NCBI RefSeq assembly: GCF_044810985.1
Contig: NZ_CP085242.1
Location: forward strand, 1,736,001 to 1,800,000
Direction of reading: 5' to 3'
DNA length: 64,000 nucleotides
Source: Marinospirillum sp031581385
GTDB lineage: Bacteria; Pseudomonadota; Gammaproteobacteria; Pseudomonadales; Halomonadaceae
The notes beneath the pieces were generated by a model that was not told where the DNA came from, ran no database searches, and saw nothing but the letters and a program-made list of their open reading frames with translations. A program made the translations under genes and the position numbers. Shown here piece by piece: positions 43,144 to 56,618 of the stretch. Positions within the stretch are counted from its first letter, which is position 1. Each line of letters opens with the position of its first letter.

Positions 43144-44130
43144 ATGCGCGCAATGGTCATTAAAGAGTATGGAGACTATGACGTTTTTCAGGAAGCAGAA
43201 CTGCCCGACCCTCAGGCAGGCCCGGGCGAAATCAGAATCAAGGTAAAGGCAAGTAGCGTCAACCCACTGGAATTGAAAATCCGTGCAGGACTGGTTCCTG
43301 CCGGGCCCGAACTACCAGCGATTCTCAATGCGGATGTGGCTGGCATCATTGATCAGGTGGGTGAAGGCGTCAGCCAGTTCAAGGAAGGTGATGCAGTGAT
43401 TGGCTGCGCAGGGGGTCTTAAAGGCCGCCAGGGTGCTCTGGCTGACTATATGGTTGCGGATGCCCGACTGGTGACCCCTGCACCCCAGAAGCTGCCACTT
43501 GAAGATGCCGCTGTGCTGCCACTGGTGTTCATGACGGCCTGGAGCGCTCTGGTGGAAAGAGCTGAAATTCAGCCCAACCAATGGGTACTGATCCAGGGAG
43601 GCACAGGTGGTGTCGGCCAGGTTGCCATCCAACTGGCCAAGGCCAAAGGAGCCAAGGTGGCAGCCAGTGTTTCTTCACCCGAAAAGGCAGACATTGCCCG
43701 CAGTCTGGGAGCTGATGAAACCCTTTTGTATGGTGAAGAAGAGCCTGAAGATTATGTCAAACGAATCACCCAGGGAGAAGGTTTCCCCGTGGTCTTTGAT
43801 ACTGTAGGTGGAGTCGCACTCGACAACAGCTTTAAAGCAGCCAGCCTGGCAGGTCAGGTCGTATCCATCAATACACGCAGCCAGCATGACTTATCACTGA
43901 TGCACAGCAAGAGCCTGACCTTGCATGTTGTCTTCCGCGCCTTGCCCATGTTGACAGGAAAAGGCATGGAGGCAGAACCAGCCCGACTGGCCGCCCTGGT
44001 TCAATTGATTGACGAAGGCAAGATAAAACCCTTGATTGCTGAAAAGAAATTCAAATTCACTGAAATTTCCCAAGCTCATGGCTATTTGGACAGTGGCAAA
44101 GCCATTGGAAAAATTCAACTTCTGCGTTGA
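43144..44130 (+). CDS. Zinc-free alcohol dehydrogenase, quinone-oxidoreductase type
   Basis: A 328-residue MDR-family enzyme: GroES-like N-terminus (ASSVNPLELKIRAG, NADVAGIIDQVGEGV) and a Rossmann domain with VLIQGGTGGVGQVAIQLAKA. The catalytic-zinc cysteine and histidine of true alcohol dehydrogenases are absent, so it is a zeta-crystallin/QOR-like NADPH-dependent reductase. The substrate is unknown. Confidence 0.88.
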   Translation: MRAMVIKEYGDYDVFQEAELPDPQAGPGEIRIKVKASSVNPLELKIRAGLVPAGPELPAILNADVAGIIDQVGEGVSQFKEGDAVIGCAGGLKGRQGALADYMVADARLVTPAPQKLPLEDAAVLPLVFMTAWSALVERAEIQPNQWVLIQGGTGGVGQVAIQLAKAKGAKVAASVSSPEKADIARSLGADETLLYGEEEPEDYVKRITQGEGFPVVFDTVGGVALDNSFKAASLAGQVVSINTRSQHDLSLMHSKSLTLHVVFRALPMLTGKGMEAEPARLAALVQLIDEGKIKPLIAEKKFKFTEISQAHGYLDSGKAIGKIQLLR

Positions 44131-44136
44131 AAAAAC

Positions 44137-44167
44137 AAAACTGCCGCAGCTTTTGCGGCAGTTTTTT
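44137..44167. terminator. Bidirectional terminator
   Basis: AAAACTGCCGCA and TGCGGCAGTTTT form a stem around a short loop. A run of Ts follows on the plus strand, and TTTTGTTTTTT follows on the minus strand. It can end both convergent genes that flank it. Confidence 0.85.
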
Positions 44168-44727
44168 TAAAATTCGTTGCTCAAAGCCTTATAGCCCTTC
44201 ACCAACTCAATGTTGGCCGTTACCACAGACTCAGAAAATTCAGAAACAGACGCCTGAACACGCGGCACCTCATCCAGGCTGGATTCCGGACCCAATTGCA
44301 TGGTTGAAGGCACATAAAATCCTGGTGGGAGATCACAGCCATCAACCACCGCATTGTGACGAACCGCGCAGCCATCCCCTATTTCACAGTTGAATACCAC
44401 ACTGTTAAAACCAATAAAGACTTTGCTGCCAATTTTACAGGGGCCGTGAATAATTGAACGGTGAGCAATAGAGGTTGATTCGCCAATTTCAACAGCGCCC
44501 CCTGCCTTGGAATGAATCACCACCCCATCCTGAATATTGGAATTGGCACGAATGATAATGGCATCCATATCACCTTCTTCGTTGGTTTCATCAGCACGTA
44601 TAACTGCATAAGGGCCAACAAAGACATTATCTTCAATGATTACTTTGCCACAGATAATCGCAGTATTATCGACATAGGCACCTGGGTGAATCTGTGGAGA
44701 GTCACCATTAGGATTGCGTCTTATCAT
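44167..44727 (-). CDS. Gamma-carbonic-anhydrase-like hexapeptide protein
   Basis: A 186-residue left-handed beta-helix protein built of hexapeptide repeats (VIIEDNVFVGPYAVI, VEIGESTSIAHRSIIHG). The three histidines that bind metal in gamma carbonic anhydrases are present at 72 (GVVIH), 89 and 94 (AHRSIIH). It is close to the CaiE/CcmM-N group. Whether it hydrates CO2 cannot be told. ATG at 44727 with GAGGT upstream. Confidence 0.85.
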   Translation of the reverse strand: MIRRNPNGDSPQIHPGAYVDNTAIICGKVIIEDNVFVGPYAVIRADETNEEGDMDAIIIRANSNIQDGVVIHSKAGGAVEIGESTSIAHRSIIHGPCKIGSKVFIGFNSVVFNCEIGDGCAVRHNAVVDGCDLPPGFYVPSTMQLGPESSLDEVPRVQASVSEFSESVVTANIELVKGYKALSNEF

Positions 44728-44763
44728 CGTGTTACCTCGTTAAGCATTTTTTTGGTTGCATAG

Positions 44764-44801
44764 AAAAACACCCCTTGAACGTGAGTTCAAGGGGTGTTTT
44801 C
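44764..44801 (-). terminator. Terminator of the rRNA operon
   Basis: A perfect 16-base stem, AAAACACCCCTTGAAC with GTTCAAGGGGTGTTTT around a four-base loop, lies ten bases beyond the 5S end. On the minus strand the right arm runs into TTTTTCT, giving a strong intrinsic terminator. Confidence 0.93.
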
Positions 44802-44810
44802 AGAATAGGT

Positions 44811-44927
44811 GCCTGACGATGACCTACTTTCACATGGGGAAGCCCCACACTATCATCGGCGCTGAGCGGTTTCACTTCTGAGTTCGAAAAGGGTTCAGGT
44901 GGTTCCCACTCGCTAAGGTCGTCAGGC
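44811..44927 (-). rRNA. rrf: 5S ribosomal RNA
   Basis: About 117 nucleotides; the ends GCCTGACGA and TCGTCAGGC pair, and the interior holds the conserved GCGAGTGGGAACCACCTGAA region. It follows 23S by about 150 bases with no tRNA between. Ends are set by the terminal stem. Confidence 0.95.
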
Positions 44928-45078
44928 GTAACTGTTGGAAGCTGGCGCTGCTTCGGCCAACATCCTAAAAAGGGGCAAGATTCAAGTTTTGGCTTTCGCC
45001 GGTCTGCGTCAGTCTCTTACGTATCCGTCAAATCATCATTGTTCAGTCTTGATCTATAAAACCGCTTGGGTGTTATAT

Positions 45079-47967
<2,889 letters not shown>

Positions 47968-48216
47968 ATATAACCCCAAGAAGTTTTCCTAAAAAGGAGC
48001 TAATCCTTTTGGGGCTTATCAAATAACTGTTCAACGATTTTTCGCCGGATACGCTTGAGACTGATGTCCATTGCTGCCTCAGTGAGCAGCAACAAACGTA
48101 TCGCTTTGACTTTTAAAACTTGAATCTTGCATTGTTAAAGAGCAAAAAGCTGATCTTCAGCTTCTCTGGCATCAGAGCCATTCATGTGAGCACTTACGGG
48201 AGGTTTGGGCCGTCGT
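47968..48216 (-). other. 16S-23S internal spacer without tRNA genes
   Basis: The 249 bases between 16S and 23S contain the half-stem that pairs with the 23S 3' flank and a perfect boxA (48132-48144) for the NusB/NusE antitermination complex. I looked for the Ile and Ala tRNAs normally found here and for any other cloverleaf and found none. Confidence 0.85.
48132..48144 (-). promoter_or_regulatory. boxA antitermination site in the spacer
   Basis: Minus-strand TGCTCTTTAACAA, an exact match to the rrn boxA consensus, located upstream of 23S as in other gammaproteobacteria. Confidence 0.9.
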
Positions 48217-49753
<1,537 letters not shown>

Positions 49754-49942
49754 AAAATCATCGATTCATTGAGTGAATCAAACTTGGCTCAAGGTTCAAA
49801 CGAATAATTGAGTTCAAGAATTAACTTGAATCTCGACGAGTCGCTTGCCTTGATGTTTTGTTGACTGAACCACCCTTTCCAAAGAAAGAGCAGCGCCACA
49901 AACCATCCCGCAAGCGCCCACATGAATGTACCTGATGCTTCA

Positions 49943-49955
49943 TTCTTAAAGAGCG
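49943..49955 (-). promoter_or_regulatory. boxA-like site in the rRNA leader
   Basis: Minus-strand CGCTCTTTAAGAA, two mismatches from the boxA consensus, lies in the transcribed leader between promoter P2 and 16S. Confidence 0.75.
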
Positions 49956-49998
49956 TTGATTAAAAGCGGCTAAAAGCCCTTCCAATCAAGAGGCGCAC

Positions 49999-50026
49999 AT
50001 TCTATCAAGTCGCGCCTCAATGTCAA
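49999..50026 (-). promoter_or_regulatory. rRNA promoter P2
   Basis: Minus-strand TTGACA (50021-50026) and TAGAAT (49999-50004) separated by 16 bases, followed by a GC-rich discriminator (GTGCGCC), typical of rRNA promoters under stringent control. Confidence 0.88.
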
Positions 50027-50126
50027 GCTTTATTTTTCAGAATCTCTTAAAAAAACAACCTGAAAACAAAGACTTAAACCTCTTGCCCAACCCGGCTCAA
50101 CAAGCCCTGTCCGACAAGAGAGGCGT

Positions 50127-50154
50127 ATTATAGGGACTAAAATGATAGATGCAA
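50127..50154 (-). promoter_or_regulatory. rRNA promoter P1
   Basis: Minus-strand TTGCAT (50149-50154) and TATAAT (50127-50132) with 16-base spacing, then ACGCCTC as discriminator. It lies about 128 bases upstream of P2. The rest of the 523-base stretch 49754-50276 is rRNA leader and the short region before the diguanylate cyclase gene; nothing else coding is seen. Confidence 0.85.
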
Positions 50155-50276
50155 GTCCTAATGGAAAAAAATTACAGACTACGCAACTCTGGTCTTAAGC
50201 TTTATACTCGTGACCAGTTGCTGTCACTCTTCTCAAGCCGGGCTCAACTGGCTTACTGCTAAAAAGGAAGGCACTC

Positions 50277-51527
50277 GTGCGTCACCGATTGGCTCATCTG
50301 TTCTCTTTGTTCGTTGCCCCTCTATTGTTGGCAGCCGGTGTTCTTTTTGTCATTGCTTTCGATCTGCTGCCTGAAAGTCTGGCCCGCTTTGTGGATATCA
50401 CGGTTTGGCTTTTTGCCCTGATCGGCGCGCTATTAACCTTGAGTTATGCTCGGACCCGTAACTTTTTTGCCCTCTTGTTCGTCTTTCTAACCTATCAGGT
50501 AATGATCAAGGCCATTCACCTGCCTGCCACTCAGGGTTCGGATTTTTATGTGGCGCCAGCCACCGCCTACAACCTGCTCAGCTTTCTTCTTCCGCTTTTA
50601 TTGGTGATCAACTCACTCTGGGTGGAGCGCTTTCACCTCCTGCAGGATCTTTTGCTGCGTTTTCTGGTGTTTGGGCTTGTGTTGATCATTTCGGTTGCCA
50701 TCGGGCATCGCTTCCCTGCGGAAGTAAACCAACTGTTCAACCCGGTGTACTTTCCCAACATCTACATTGAGCAGCTGGGTTTGCCTCAACTCTCAATGCT
50801 GACTTTTCTGGCAGCCCTGTGCATTCTTTTTATTCAGCTTCTACTCAACCCTCAACCCTATTTTGCTGCGCAATGGGTTGCCTTGTGCGCCATGGTGTTG
50901 GTACTGCCCAATTTTCATGTCAATTATGCACCGGCACTGGTCACCAGCCTGGCACTGGTGATGCTCAGCATGGCAGTTCTGCATGAAGCCTTTCAGATGG
51001 CTTTTCGCGACGACCTTACCGGCCTTCCCGGCCGCCGTGCTTTGAATGAGCGCCTTCAGCGCCTGGGTCGCAATTACGCCATTGCCATGTCCGATGTGGA
51101 CAAATTCAAGGTATTCAATGACACCTACGGCCATGATCTGGGCGATCAGGTTTTGCAGATGGTGGCAGCCCAGCTCAAGCGCGTCAGTGGCGGTGGCAAA
51201 GCTTATCGTTATGGAGGTGAAGAGTTCACCCTGGTTTTTCCAGGTAAGACCGCTGAACAAGCCAAGCCACACTTGGAAAAACTACGGATCGCCATTGAAA
51301 ACTACCAGGTTAAACTGCGTGATGAGTCCAGCCGCCCTGAAAAAGACAAGGAGGGCAAAAAGAAACGCAGCAATGGCGGCAAAGACTGGGTGTCTGTCAC
51401 CATCAGTATGGGTATTGCTGAACGCGGGCCTAAGTTGGGCAGCCCTGAAGAAGTAATCAAGGCAGCTGATGAGGCTCTTTATAAAGCCAAATCAGCCGGG
51501 CGTAATCAGATCGCATTGGCCAAGTGA
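50277..51527 (+). CDS. Membrane-bound diguanylate cyclase
   Basis: A 416-residue protein with seven or so membrane helices in the first 240 residues and a C-terminal GGDEF domain (DDLTGLPGRRALNERL, MSDVDKFKVFNDTYGHDLGD, RYGGEEF). The active-site loop is GGEEF, compatible with cyclic-di-GMP synthesis. The usual RxxD inhibitory site five residues earlier is missing (GGKAYRYGGEEF), so product feedback is unlikely. A Lys-rich insertion (EKDKEGKKKR) sits late in the domain. Start is a GTG with AAGGAAG six bases upstream. The SRAP gene follows after one base. Confidence 0.9.
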   Translation: MRHRLAHLFSLFVAPLLLAAGVLFVIAFDLLPESLARFVDITVWLFALIGALLTLSYARTRNFFALLFVFLTYQVMIKAIHLPATQGSDFYVAPATAYNLLSFLLPLLLVINSLWVERFHLLQDLLLRFLVFGLVLIISVAIGHRFPAEVNQLFNPVYFPNIYIEQLGLPQLSMLTFLAALCILFIQLLLNPQPYFAAQWVALCAMVLVLPNFHVNYAPALVTSLALVMLSMAVLHEAFQMAFRDDLTGLPGRRALNERLQRLGRNYAIAMSDVDKFKVFNDTYGHDLGDQVLQMVAAQLKRVSGGGKAYRYGGEEFTLVFPGKTAEQAKPHLEKLRIAIENYQVKLRDESSRPEKDKEGKKKRSNGGKDWVSVTISMGIAERGPKLGSPEEVIKAADEALYKAKSAGRNQIALAK

Positions 51528-51528
51528 A

Positions 51529-52200
51529 ATGAGTGGGCGTTTAATCATCACTCCCTACAACATTGAGCTGGAGGTGGGTCAGCCGGTTGAATTGATGTCC
51601 GAGATTGCCACGGGCTTTAATCTGGCTCCCTGCACCCAACTGGCCATTCTCAGGCAGCAAACCAGCAAGTTGACTCTCGACCAGGCCTTCTGGAGCTTTA
51701 CTCCATCCTGGATGAAGCAACTGGATCAGGCTCCCTACATTATTCGTAGTGAAAAGCTGAGCACCAGCCCTATGTTCCAGGAAAGCTGGCAAAAAAAACG
51801 CTGCCTTCTGCCCGTCACCGGCTACTATGTCTGGGTACAAATGACCCGTCGCAAACAGGCCTTTGCGGTGCGCCGCGAGCATAACCGACCCTTCTTTCTT
51901 GCCGGGATCTGGACACGTTACCCCGTTACCAGTACGCGCCACTATGATACCTTTGGCCTGATCAGCGCTCCCTCAGACCCCTGGCTGGGCAAACTGACGC
52001 CACGCGTGCCTGTGAGCATCCAACCAGCGGACATCAACACCTGGCTGCACCCCTCCACCCCGGAAAACCAGCTTGAACCACTTCTCCTGCCTGATGCTGT
52101 TGCCCTGGAGTGCTATCCGGTCAGTGATCGGGTCAATGACCCCCAAAACCAGACCTCTCAAGTTGCCTCACCGATTGCCGAGCGCCGACGCCCTTATTGA
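51529..52200 (+). CDS. SRAP-family (YedK/HMCES-like) protein with catalytic residues lost
   Basis: A 223-residue protein recognisable as SRAP from MSGRLI at the start, GFNLAPCTQLAILR, SEKLSTSPMFQESWQKKRCLLPVTGYYVW and the C-terminal PRVPVSI. YedK covalently traps abasic DNA sites with Cys2, helped by Asn75, Glu105 and His160. Here these positions align with Ser2, Ile71, Val101 and Thr157, while the DNA-contacting Arg4 and Arg73 are kept. It should be unable to crosslink in the usual way. ATG at 51529, one base after the diguanylate cyclase stop, so it is co-translated. Confidence 0.85.
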   Translation: MSGRLIITPYNIELEVGQPVELMSEIATGFNLAPCTQLAILRQQTSKLTLDQAFWSFTPSWMKQLDQAPYIIRSEKLSTSPMFQESWQKKRCLLPVTGYYVWVQMTRRKQAFAVRREHNRPFFLAGIWTRYPVTSTRHYDTFGLISAPSDPWLGKLTPRVPVSIQPADINTWLHPSTPENQLEPLLLPDAVALECYPVSDRVNDPQNQTSQVASPIAERRRPY

Positions 52201-52271
52201 TTCCAGGGAACTTTCATTTCTGAAAATTGCCAGTTAACCTTGTCTTCCAAGGTGCCAGGAAAGAATCCGAC

Positions 52272-55121
52272 ATGCCCAATAAAACTTATTTTCGCCCGTT
52301 TTTCTTCATTTCGCTGCTGTCCAGCCTTCTGGTCTTGAGTGCTTGCAGCCAGTTTATACAGCAGGAGTCCATGACCCAATTACCCACTCCCACCACCAGT
52401 CCCAAGGATGATCGTGAGTACCGAAGCCTGGCACTGGATAACGGACTCAAGGTTCTGCTCATCCAGGACCCGGAGGCTGAAAAAGCCGCTGCTTCCATGA
52501 ATATCGCTGCAGGCAGTCTACATGAGCCGGATGCCTGGCCAGGGCTGGCTCATTACCTTGAGCACATGCTTTTTCTGGGCACGGAAACCTTTCCCGAACC
52601 AGACAGCTACCAGAATTTTATCCGCCAACAGGGCGGCAGCTACAATGCCTTCACTGCACCCCGAGACACCAACTATTTCTTTGATATCCGCCCGGACCAC
52701 CTGGACGGAGCTCTGGCCCGCTTTTCACGGTTTTTTGTTAACCCTCTGCTTAATCCGGAATACCTGAAGCGGGAAGTGAATGCCGTTAACTCGGAATGGA
52801 GCGCAACACTTCAGGATGATGGCCGTCGCCGTCAGGATGCCCTACGCCTGGCACTGAACCCTGAACATCCAGCTTCACGTTTCAGTGCCGGCAATCGTGA
52901 AACCCTGGATACAGAAGATCCACAGCTGCGGGAAGCCCTGCTACAGTACCATCAGGATTTTTACCACCCTGATCGCATGACTCTGGTGATCTTCGGCCCA
53001 CAGAGCCTGGATGATCTGGAAGCATTGACCCAAGAGCACTTTATTGATCTGGAACAGCAAGAAAGCCGAGCCGACCCCGACTGGCCGCAACTGCTGCTCT
53101 CCGAACAGTTGCCAGCCCAACTGGACATTCTGCCTTTACGGCAAAAACGTGAATTGCAGCTTTTGTTTCAGGTTCCTGATGCCACAAAAGACTTCAGCAA
53201 GAAACCCGACAACTATCTGGCGCATTTAATCGGCCATGAAGGTCAGGGCAGCTTATTGAACGCACTCAAAAACAAGGGCTGGGTAACCGGTTTATCAGCA
53301 GGCACCCAAATGCGCACCGGCCAGCAGGCCCTGTTTTCCATCAATCTGGAGCTGACTCCCGAAGGCGATCAAAAAACGCAAGAAATCCAGGCTGCTGTTT
53401 TTGCATGGCTTGACCTGATTCGCGCCCAAGGAATAGAGAAGTGGCGTTTTGATGAAAAGGCCCAGATTGCTGAAAACAGTTTTCGCTTTATGGAAAGTAG
53501 TGATCCCAGCAACCTGGTCACTCACCTGGCCATGCAAATGCCGCGTTATCCCATTGAAGAATTACTGCGCGCTCCCTACGCCTGGGATGAATTTGATGCT
53601 GAGTTGATCCAGCATTACCTGGAACAGCTCCAACCCGAAAAGCGTCTGCTTGTGCATATCAGCCCCGAGGTGGAAACCGACCAGACCACGCGCTGGGTAC
53701 CGGCTGACTACCGCTTGCAACAGCCCCTGCCAGAAGACGCTCAAGCATTGCCCCCGGCACCAGAGGATTTGGCAATCCAACTGCCGGAACCCAACCCCTT
53801 CCTACCCTCCAGCCTGGCTCTTCTGGATGGCGAAAACCAGCAGGAACCTCAGTTAATCAAGGAGCAACCAGGCATGGAAGTCTGGCAGGGGCTGGATACC
53901 AGTTTCGAGGTGCCCCGCAGCCAGATTTATATCAGCCTGCAAAACCCCGAGGTGGTTACAGACTTGCGTCAGAGAGTTCTTGCGCAACTCACGGCCCGTT
54001 GGCTGGAAGATCAGCTCAACGCACCGGGTTATCCGGCTCGCCTGGCCGGTCTCAACTACGAGGCTTATGCCCATTCACGTGGCATCACCCTGGCTTTGGG
54101 AGGCTTTAGTGCCGAACAGCCGCGCCTGGCCAAGATGATGCTGGATCAGCTTCTTAAAGCTGAAGTGGAGGAGAGTCAGTTTCAACGCATCCAACAACGC
54201 CTGGAACAAAACCTCATGAATCAAAACCGGGATCGCTTGCCCCGGCAGATGATTCGTCAGCTTTTCAGCACTGCCCTGCACCCCAGCTGGACAGCTGAAC
54301 AACAGTTAGAAACCTTGCAGGCCATTGACCACGAAGACTTGATGGCCTTTATACCCAGTTTCACCAGCCAGCTTTATATTCAGCTACTGGCCTGGGGCAA
54401 TAGTTCCAGCGACTCCATTGAAAGCCTGTCCGAGGATCTCCACAAACGTCTGCAACCTGAGCTGGCACGTGAGAATGTCGATCTCCTGCAGGTACGCCAG
54501 ATTCCTGCCGGGCAATGGAGCCAAAAACTGGATATTGAACACAACGACCGGGGTCTGCTGTTTTATATTCAGGGCCAGAATTCCAGCCCCGCCGAAGAGG
54601 CAAGATTACGTCTGCTCAGCCAGCTGCAGGCTTCGGCCTTCTTTCATGAGCTGCGTACCCAGCAGCAGTTGGGCTATGCGGTTTTCAGCAACTACTTGCC
54701 CCTGATTCAGCAGCCCGGTCTTTTCTACTTCATTCAGTCCCCGGATACCGAGCCGGATGAGTTGGCGGAAGCCACCGAAGCCTTCTTGAGAAGTGACTTG
54801 CAGCGTATCGAGCGCATGAGTTCAAGCGACTTTGCGCAACACCAACAAAGTGTAGTCAGCAAGCTTCGGGAAAATGACAAACGCCTAAGCCAAAGAGCAG
54901 AAGGCTTCTGGCAGGAAATAGGCTATAAACGCTATGACTTTGACCACAAGGAAGAGATCGCCACCGAGGTCGAAAACCTCAGCCAGCAAGAAATGATGGA
55001 TTTTTATCTGGAAACCATGAACTTTGAGCGCGGCTTCTACCTGCTGGGCACCTCTCCCAAGAAAAAGGGGCGACTGCTGCCCGGCCAGAATGCGGAGCCG
55101 CAGGAGTGGCCTCTGGATTAG
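52272..55121 (+). CDS. Pitrilysin-family (M16) zinc protease, lipoprotein form
   Basis: A 949-residue protein with an active M16 N-domain: the inverted zinc motif HYLEH (residues 94-98) with the downstream glutamate in REVNAVNSEWSA, and three further inactive M16 repeats as in pitrilysin (PtrA). Unlike PtrA it begins with a lipoprotein signal, lipobox LVLSAC with Cys25, so it is anchored to a membrane in the periplasm. It should cut small peptides and proteins. ATG at 52272 with AGGAAAG upstream; a TTG 45 bases earlier is unlikely as it would spoil the signal. Confidence 0.92.
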   Translation: MPNKTYFRPFFFISLLSSLLVLSACSQFIQQESMTQLPTPTTSPKDDREYRSLALDNGLKVLLIQDPEAEKAAASMNIAAGSLHEPDAWPGLAHYLEHMLFLGTETFPEPDSYQNFIRQQGGSYNAFTAPRDTNYFFDIRPDHLDGALARFSRFFVNPLLNPEYLKREVNAVNSEWSATLQDDGRRRQDALRLALNPEHPASRFSAGNRETLDTEDPQLREALLQYHQDFYHPDRMTLVIFGPQSLDDLEALTQEHFIDLEQQESRADPDWPQLLLSEQLPAQLDILPLRQKRELQLLFQVPDATKDFSKKPDNYLAHLIGHEGQGSLLNALKNKGWVTGLSAGTQMRTGQQALFSINLELTPEGDQKTQEIQAAVFAWLDLIRAQGIEKWRFDEKAQIAENSFRFMESSDPSNLVTHLAMQMPRYPIEELLRAPYAWDEFDAELIQHYLEQLQPEKRLLVHISPEVETDQTTRWVPADYRLQQPLPEDAQALPPAPEDLAIQLPEPNPFLPSSLALLDGENQQEPQLIKEQPGMEVWQGLDTSFEVPRSQIYISLQNPEVVTDLRQRVLAQLTARWLEDQLNAPGYPARLAGLNYEAYAHSRGITLALGGFSAEQPRLAKMMLDQLLKAEVEESQFQRIQQRLEQNLMNQNRDRLPRQMIRQLFSTALHPSWTAEQQLETLQAIDHEDLMAFIPSFTSQLYIQLLAWGNSSSDSIESLSEDLHKRLQPELARENVDLLQVRQIPAGQWSQKLDIEHNDRGLLFYIQGQNSSPAEEARLRLLSQLQASAFFHELRTQQQLGYAVFSNYLPLIQQPGLFYFIQSPDTEPDELAEATEAFLRSDLQRIERMSSSDFAQHQQSVVSKLRENDKRLSQRAEGFWQEIGYKRYDFDHKEEIATEVENLSQQEMMDFYLETMNFERGFYLLGTSPKKKGRLLPGQNAEPQEWPLD

Positions 55122-55136
55122 ACCAGAAGCTTGAGA

Positions 55137-56606
55137 CTACTCCATAAACTGCAGCGGCAGGATGGATTCCACATACAACTGCAATTCCTGGAGCAAAAAC
55201 ATCTGCTCCTGCTCCAGGGGTTGCTGGCTCAACCTGACCAGCTCCTGCTGCAAGCCTTCCAGAGTCAGGCTCGACAATACAGGTGAGTTTATTTTCTGCC
55301 AGCGAAACTCATCCCAACGCTCCCTTTCCGAGGAAGTCAGGGTTTCCGGCCAGTTGCGGGCGCGGTAGCGGAACAACATTTCTTCAATGCGTGGATCTTC
55401 AAAGCTTAATTCCAGCTCTCCCATTTCTTCAGGGTGGGCCGACCGGATTCGCTCAAACTGGGCTTTGTCCCGGTTGGAGAAAAAAGCGCCTGAGTAAAGC
55501 ATCAGGTCAGGGTCCTGGCTTGCCGTGGCAAACGAATCCGTCTGCTGGAATACCTGCTGAAGCTTTTCAGCCAGGCCTTGAGCCCCCATCAACTGCTGCC
55601 AATGTTCTTCGTTTTTGTGCAGATCCAGGCCCAGGCGCTCCGCCAGATGCGGCTCCATCGCCTTGGCGGGCAACAGAACCGGACAGCGATTGATGTGCAC
55701 CACTTTCAAGGGGATTCGCTCCAGTCCCTGAGCCTCCAGATCTGCCGTTTTGCTGAAAACTCTCTGTTGTATTTGCTCAACATCCAGACTCAGCAACACC
55801 TCCGGGCTGGCTGACAAATCATAAACAATCACCCCATTGGGATTGCTGGGATGTTGAGCCAGAGGCAAAACGATGGCCGCACAACCGCGGCTGGCGGGGT
55901 AACGACTGGAAATATGCAGCAGGGGTTTGGGTTGATGCAGCTGTAACAGGGGGCTGACCTGGCGCTTGCCTCTGAGTTGCAAAAGATGCTCAAACAGGCG
56001 CGGCTGCTTTTCGCGCAAGAGGCGAGCCAGAGCGATGGTGGCGCGTACATCGGCCAGGGCATCGTGAGCGGCATCGCCATGACTGATGCCATTGGCTGCG
56101 GTCAGATCTTCCAGCCGAAAGCTGGGCGTACCGTCTTCCTTAAGGGGCCAGTTGATGCCTTCAGGACGCAGGGCATAGGTTGCACGCACCAGATCAATCA
56201 AATCCCAGCGGGAGTTGCCGTTTTGCCACTCTCGGGCATAGGGATCAAAAAAATTGCGGTAAAAAAGATGACGGCTGACTTCATCATCAAAACGCAGTGA
56301 GTTGTAACCCAGCACACAGGTGTGGGGCTGGGCCATTTCTGCCTGAATACGTTGGGCAAATTCAGCTTCGGGCAGGCCTTTACGATAGGCTTCCTGGGGA
56401 GTGATGCCAGTGATCAGCAAGGCCTGGGGGTGGGGCAGGAAATCATCCGCAGGCTGGCAATAGAACATCTGCGGCTCACCGATTTCATTGAATTCGCTGT
56501 CCGTACGAATCGCAGCAAACTGGCAGGGACGGTCACGACGCGGGTCGGCTCCAAAGGTTTCATAATCATGCCAAAGAAAAGTCGTGTCACTCGCCGCTGA
56601 AGTCAT
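55137..56606 (-). CDS. sbcB: Exodeoxyribonuclease I
   Basis: A 489-residue DEDDh exonuclease. N-terminal WHDYETFGADPRRDRPCQFA gives the first metal ligands D14 and E16, and GDAAHDALADVRATIALA the final His and Asp. The C-terminal SH3-like and helical domains match ExoI, which degrades single-stranded DNA 3' to 5' and binds SSB. It converges with the M16 protease gene, 15 bases apart, and follows minE by 12 bases on the same strand. Confidence 0.95.
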   Translation of the reverse strand: MTSAASDTTFLWHDYETFGADPRRDRPCQFAAIRTDSEFNEIGEPQMFYCQPADDFLPHPQALLITGITPQEAYRKGLPEAEFAQRIQAEMAQPHTCVLGYNSLRFDDEVSRHLFYRNFFDPYAREWQNGNSRWDLIDLVRATYALRPEGINWPLKEDGTPSFRLEDLTAANGISHGDAAHDALADVRATIALARLLREKQPRLFEHLLQLRGKRQVSPLLQLHQPKPLLHISSRYPASRGCAAIVLPLAQHPSNPNGVIVYDLSASPEVLLSLDVEQIQQRVFSKTADLEAQGLERIPLKVVHINRCPVLLPAKAMEPHLAERLGLDLHKNEEHWQQLMGAQGLAEKLQQVFQQTDSFATASQDPDLMLYSGAFFSNRDKAQFERIRSAHPEEMGELELSFEDPRIEEMLFRYRARNWPETLTSSERERWDEFRWQKINSPVLSSLTLEGLQQELVRLSQQPLEQEQMFLLQELQLYVESILPLQFME

Positions 56607-56618
56607 GTCTTGCCCTGG

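Noticed and set aside
47968..48216. tRNA-Ile/tRNA-Ala in the rRNA spacer
   Set aside because: No acceptor, T-arm (GGTTCGA) or anticodon arm of either tRNA is present.
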